From JACZQZ01 sp046756945 (GTDB taxonomy: Bacteria; Pseudomonadota; Alphaproteobacteria; Rhodospirillales; 2-02-FULL-58-16), in assembly GCA_046756945.1 (NCBI GenBank), contig JBHHXI010000127.1, positions 1-8,240 of the forward strand: a stretch of 8,240 nucleotides of DNA, read 5' to 3'. The position numbers were made by a program, and so were the translations under genes. Positions 5,856 through 8,240 of the stretch are shown piece after piece (the stretch's first letter is position 1; each line of letters begins with the position of its first letter). The notes below the pieces were generated by a model, which made no database searches, was not told the DNA's origin, and saw nothing but the letters and a program-made list of their open reading frames with translations.

Positions 5856-6230
5856 CTAGGCCCCGAACCCCCGGCCCGGTTTCCGGTATTCCTCGCGCGG
5901 CGGGCTGAAAACGTCGAGCACGGTAGCGCCCGCGTCGCCGGTCCGTATGCCGTGGGACACGCCGGCAGGCGTGTGCCAGAAGTCGCCCGCCCTCATCGCC
6001 ACCTCTTCATCGCCCTGGATGCGCACGCATTCGCCTTCCAGCAACAGGCCCCATTGCTCCTCCGGGTGGCTGTGAACCTTGCCCCGCGTGTGGGGCTCGA
6101 TGCGCACCACGGACAGCATGGCCTGCTCGCCGAAAAAAATCCGCGTCGTGATGCCCTCGGCCAGCTCGCGCGCGATGCCCTGGCGTTCATCGTCGATATT
6201 GAAGACCCAGGCCTGTTTCCCTTCCGCCAT
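5856..6230 (-). CDS. Small single-domain cupin protein
   Basis: A 124-residue protein of the cupin superfamily, a metal-binding beta-barrel used by many enzymes and by small-molecule sensors; the reaction here is unknown. Cupin motif 1 is H53-x-H55-x2-E58 followed by L-L-L-E-G-E (62-67). Motif 2 is G82-x5-P88-x-G90-x2-H93. The four expected metal ligands (H53, H55, E58, H93) are therefore all present. No signal peptide or second domain is visible. The start at 6230 is chosen because GAAGGA lies 4-5 bases upstream and the protein begins just before the first strand; the frame stays open to 6344, but those added residues are Arg/Gly-rich and look non-coding. It lies 158 bases downstream of the ABC gene on the same strand, so co-transcription is possible but not clear. 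It converges on groEL. Confidence 0.87.
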   Translation of the reverse strand: MAEGKQAWVFNIDDERQGIARELAEGITTRIFFGEQAMLSVVRIEPHTRGKVHSHPEEQWGLLLEGECVRIQGDEEVAMRAGDFWHTPAGVSHGIRTGDAGATVLDVFSPPREEYRKPGRGFGA

Positions 6231-6388
6231 GTAATCCTTCCCCGCCTGGCGGCCACATTCCCGCCCGCCTTTCCTTGCGCCGTTTCGCGTTCCCGGCGCC
6301 ACGAACCTCCCGCGCAGCATCCCCCGCCGCCGCGCCGGCGTCAACGCACTCCGTGGAACGCCGCGATGGGCGGAACGGCCCGCGGGAC

Positions 6389-8131
6389 CTATCCTTTGTT
6401 TGAAGACACCAGGACCAGACGATCCTGCGGTTGCGCTTCCCCCGTGCCCCGAAAGAACCGGGCCGCCGGGCCATCCCCCTCCAGCACGCCTCCGCCCGGG
6501 CCCTGATCGAGAAGCCCGCCCTGATCCAGGTACCAGACGGCATCGGCGGCGGCGACGCGGGCCGTATCATGGGTCACGATAAGCGTCGTCGCCCGCCTTT
6601 CGGCGAGAATGCGCCCAAGGACGCGCCGGCCTTTCGGGTCCAGGGTGGCGTCGGGGTCATCCAGCAGCAGCAGCCGTGGCTCGCCCAGCAACGCGCGGGC
6701 GATGGCGATGCGCTGGCGTAACCCGTTCGGCAGGTCCATGCCGCCCTCGACGATGCGGGTCTTCTCGCCGTCGGACAGGTTGGCGATGTCGGCGGTCAGT
6801 TCGCACAGATCGAGAACCCGGGCGACGTCGCCGTCCGATGCCTTCGGGCACCGGTAGCGGATGTTCCAGCCGACGGAGCCCCTGAGCAGGGGAATATCGG
6901 GCGACACGATGCCGACCTCCCGGCGCAGGGATTCCAGGGTCACGCTGGCGATGTCCTGGTCGTCGAGGAGGACGCGCCCCGCCACCGGGTCGAGCAGGCG
7001 GGCGGCGAGGGCCAGGATGGTCGACTTGCCGGCGCCGCTGGGACCGGTCAGCGCGACCAGCGATCCCGGTTCCGCGGTGACGCTGACGGCCTCGGGGCCG
7101 CCGGCCACGGAGACGCGATCGAAGACCAGGCGCCCCGGGCCCGGGGACAGGGGACGGGCGTCCCTGGCCTCGCGGACGATGGCCGCGTTCTTCATGAACG
7201 CGTTCAGCTTTTGCCGCGAGACCTGGAAATTATGCCAGTAGACGAAGATGCGGCTGAGGTCCCTTAAGGGGCGTGCCAGGACGCCAAGGATGATGATGCC
7301 GGCGACCAGGGTGCCCGGGGTGGCGTCCCCCGACCCCACCTGCCAGGCGCCGACGACGAGTATGGCGACGGTGGCCAGGGCGACCGCCATGTCGGGCAGG
7401 CTGCGCACGAAGCCGGTCACCTGCGCCCGCGCCACCATGGCATCGCCCAGGCGCCGGCTTTGCCGCCTGATCCGTTTCCTTTCGCGGCGCACCTGGCCGC
7501 AGGCCTGAACGACGGCCAGGGCCGACAGCTTGTCGCCGATATTGGTGGCGATATGGGCGCGGCGGCGGCGGCTTTCCATCACCCGGGCGCGCAGGACCCC
7601 GCCGGCGGAATAGGCCGCCAGTCCGCAGCACGTCAGGGCGGCGGCGGTCGCCGCCGCCAGCGCCGGGTTCAGGTAGATCAGGGCGCCCAGCCCTCCCGAC
7701 GCCGCGATCCCGGCGACGATGAAACGGGCAAGGCCGCGGCTCACCCATTGCCGCACCCCGTTCAGGTCGGTGACGAAGCGGAGCATCAGGGCGCCGCGGC
7801 CCCGTTGGCGCTGGGCGCGCAGCGAAAGCCTGGACAGGTGGTCGAACACGCGCAGGCGGACACGGGCGACGTAGTCCTGCCCCAGCCGCTCGGCGTCGGT
7901 CCGCTCCAGGACCCGCAACCACGCCATGGCCACCGCCGTCAGGGCGACGAACGCCGCCGCGACGCCGAGGGAGCGGCCGCCGACCTGTCCCCCCTGGGAC
8001 AGGAGTTCGTCGAACAGGTGTCGCACCACCAGGGCGGTGGCGACCGTGGCCGCCGCCTGCACCGCGCCGTTGGCGACGAGGCGCACCAACAGGGCCCGCC
8101 GGGGTCCGTGAAAGATTGCAGGAAGGCTCAT
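6389..8131 (-). CDS. ABC exporter half-transporter (fused membrane and ATPase domains) with atypical ATPase motifs
   Basis: A 580-residue inner-membrane protein with a transmembrane domain (about 1-315; hydrophobic segments near 15-38, 55-75, 136-156, 157-178, 248-264 and 272-288) followed by a nucleotide-binding domain (about 333-560). Such half-transporters dimerise and export lipids, peptides or drugs; the substrate is not predictable here. Walker A is intact (G-P-S-G-A-G-K-S-T, 363-371) and the H-loop His521 (V-T-H-D) is present. Three motifs deviate: the Q-loop Gln position is Pro411 (I-V-S-P-D), the L-S-G-G-Q signature reads L-P-N-G-L (467-471), and the Walker B catalytic Glu is Asp492 (L-L-L-L-D-D). 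Start 8131 is preferred because an earlier in-frame ATG at 8200 would overlap a likely upstream gene end; no strong ribosome binding site is seen at either. The upstream frame stops 17 bases before it, suggesting an operon. Confidence 0.92.
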   Translation of the reverse strand: MSLPAIFHGPRRALLVRLVANGAVQAAATVATALVVRHLFDELLSQGGQVGGRSLGVAAAFVALTAVAMAWLRVLERTDAERLGQDYVARVRLRVFDHLSRLSLRAQRQRGRGALMLRFVTDLNGVRQWVSRGLARFIVAGIAASGGLGALIYLNPALAAATAAALTCCGLAAYSAGGVLRARVMESRRRRAHIATNIGDKLSALAVVQACGQVRRERKRIRRQSRRLGDAMVARAQVTGFVRSLPDMAVALATVAILVVGAWQVGSGDATPGTLVAGIIILGVLARPLRDLSRIFVYWHNFQVSRQKLNAFMKNAAIVREARDARPLSPGPGRLVFDRVSVAGGPEAVSVTAEPGSLVALTGPSGAGKSTILALAARLLDPVAGRVLLDDQDIASVTLESLRREVGIVSPDIPLLRGSVGWNIRYRCPKASDGDVARVLDLCELTADIANLSDGEKTRIVEGGMDLPNGLRQRIAIARALLGEPRLLLLDDPDATLDPKGRRVLGRILAERRATTLIVTHDTARVAAADAVWYLDQGGLLDQGPGGGVLEGDGPAARFFRGTGEAQPQDRLVLVSSNKG

Positions 8132-8148
8132 GGGGCGACCGGCCGGCC

Positions 8149-8240
8149 CTAAACGGCGGCAGCCAGGGACGACTCCGCAGGCGCAGGCGCCGGCTGGCAT
8201 TCCTCGCCGAGGACGGCCATCGCGCAGTCCGGCCGTTCCA
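8149..8240 (-). CDS. Possible C-terminal end of an unidentified gene, cut by the window edge
   Basis: On the minus strand a frame is open from the window edge to a TAG at 8151-8149, giving 29 residues that end in an Ala/Pro-rich tail (Q-P-A-P-A-P-A-E-S-S-L-A-A-A-V). The stop falls 17 bases before the preferred ABC start, a typical operon gap. The piece has no recognisable motif, so the protein cannot be named, and a short open frame in GC-rich DNA may be chance. Confidence 0.4.
   Translation of the reverse strand, partial: ERPDCAMAVLGEECQPAPAPAESSLAAAV

Noticed and set aside
6231..6344. N-terminal extension of the cupin
   Set aside because: Arg/Gly-rich residues with no fold signal, while the ATG at 6230 has GAAGGA just upstream and begins right before the cupin barrel.
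6361..6386. Inverted repeat just past the ABC stop (minus strand) as a terminator
   Set aside because: The stem is two 4-base pieces interrupted by a 3-base bulge and has no T tract on the minus strand; too weak to call.
7460..8152. Plus-strand open frame of 230 codons opposite the ABC gene
   Set aside because: Low-complexity Gly/Arg/Gln/Ala/His composition typical of antisense to GC-rich DNA, while the minus strand encodes a clear ABC exporter.

Overview
The window reads as high-GC DNA from a proteobacterium, most likely an alphaproteobacterium. The grounds are the IbpA-type Hsp20, the Do/DegQ-type protease, a GroEL whose landmark residues keep Escherichia coli numbering, strong GGAGG ribosome binding sites, and a CTTG/TATAT heat-shock-type promoter with no CIRCE element. 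No rRNA, tRNA, CRISPR array, transposase or integrase was seen, so the taxonomic call is an inference from protein style only.

The left two thirds (1-5728) form a plus-strand protein quality-control block. In order it holds: the 3' end of an Hsp20 holdase gene (1-315); a 114-residue three-helix membrane protein of unknown function (501-845); an M48/HtpX-like membrane zinc protease (859-1842); a Do/DegP-type periplasmic serine protease with two PDZ domains (1861-3243); groES (3512-3823); a 63-residue ORF whose first 33 residues align without gaps to the N-terminus of GroEL (3876-4067); and groEL (4048-5679). The three genes from 501 to 3243 are spaced by 13 and 18 bases and look like one operon. 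groES, the mini ORF and groEL form a second operon behind a candidate sigma-32 promoter. Hairpins follow the hsp20 gene, the degP-like gene and groEL; the last has the clearest terminator shape. Together the block covers holding (Hsp20), folding (GroESL), inner-membrane proteolysis (M48) and periplasmic proteolysis (Do protease), which suggests a dedicated stress-tolerance cluster.

The right third (5856-8240) is on the minus strand and converges on groEL. Reading 5' to 3' on that strand: the last 29 codons of an unidentified gene at the right edge (8238-8149), a 580-residue fused ABC exporter half-transporter with an altered ATPase motif set (8131-6389), and a 124-residue single-domain cupin (6230-5856). 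These have no evident link to the chaperone block.

The most unusual item is the short GroEL-N-terminus-like ORF between groES and groEL. It has its own ribosome binding site, overlaps the groEL start, and matches GroEL at 14 of its first 33 positions in the same register, including the T-x-G-P nucleotide-contact motif. Next in interest are the ABC protein's non-canonical Q-loop, signature and Walker B residues, and the clustering of proteostasis genes around an uncharacterised membrane protein.
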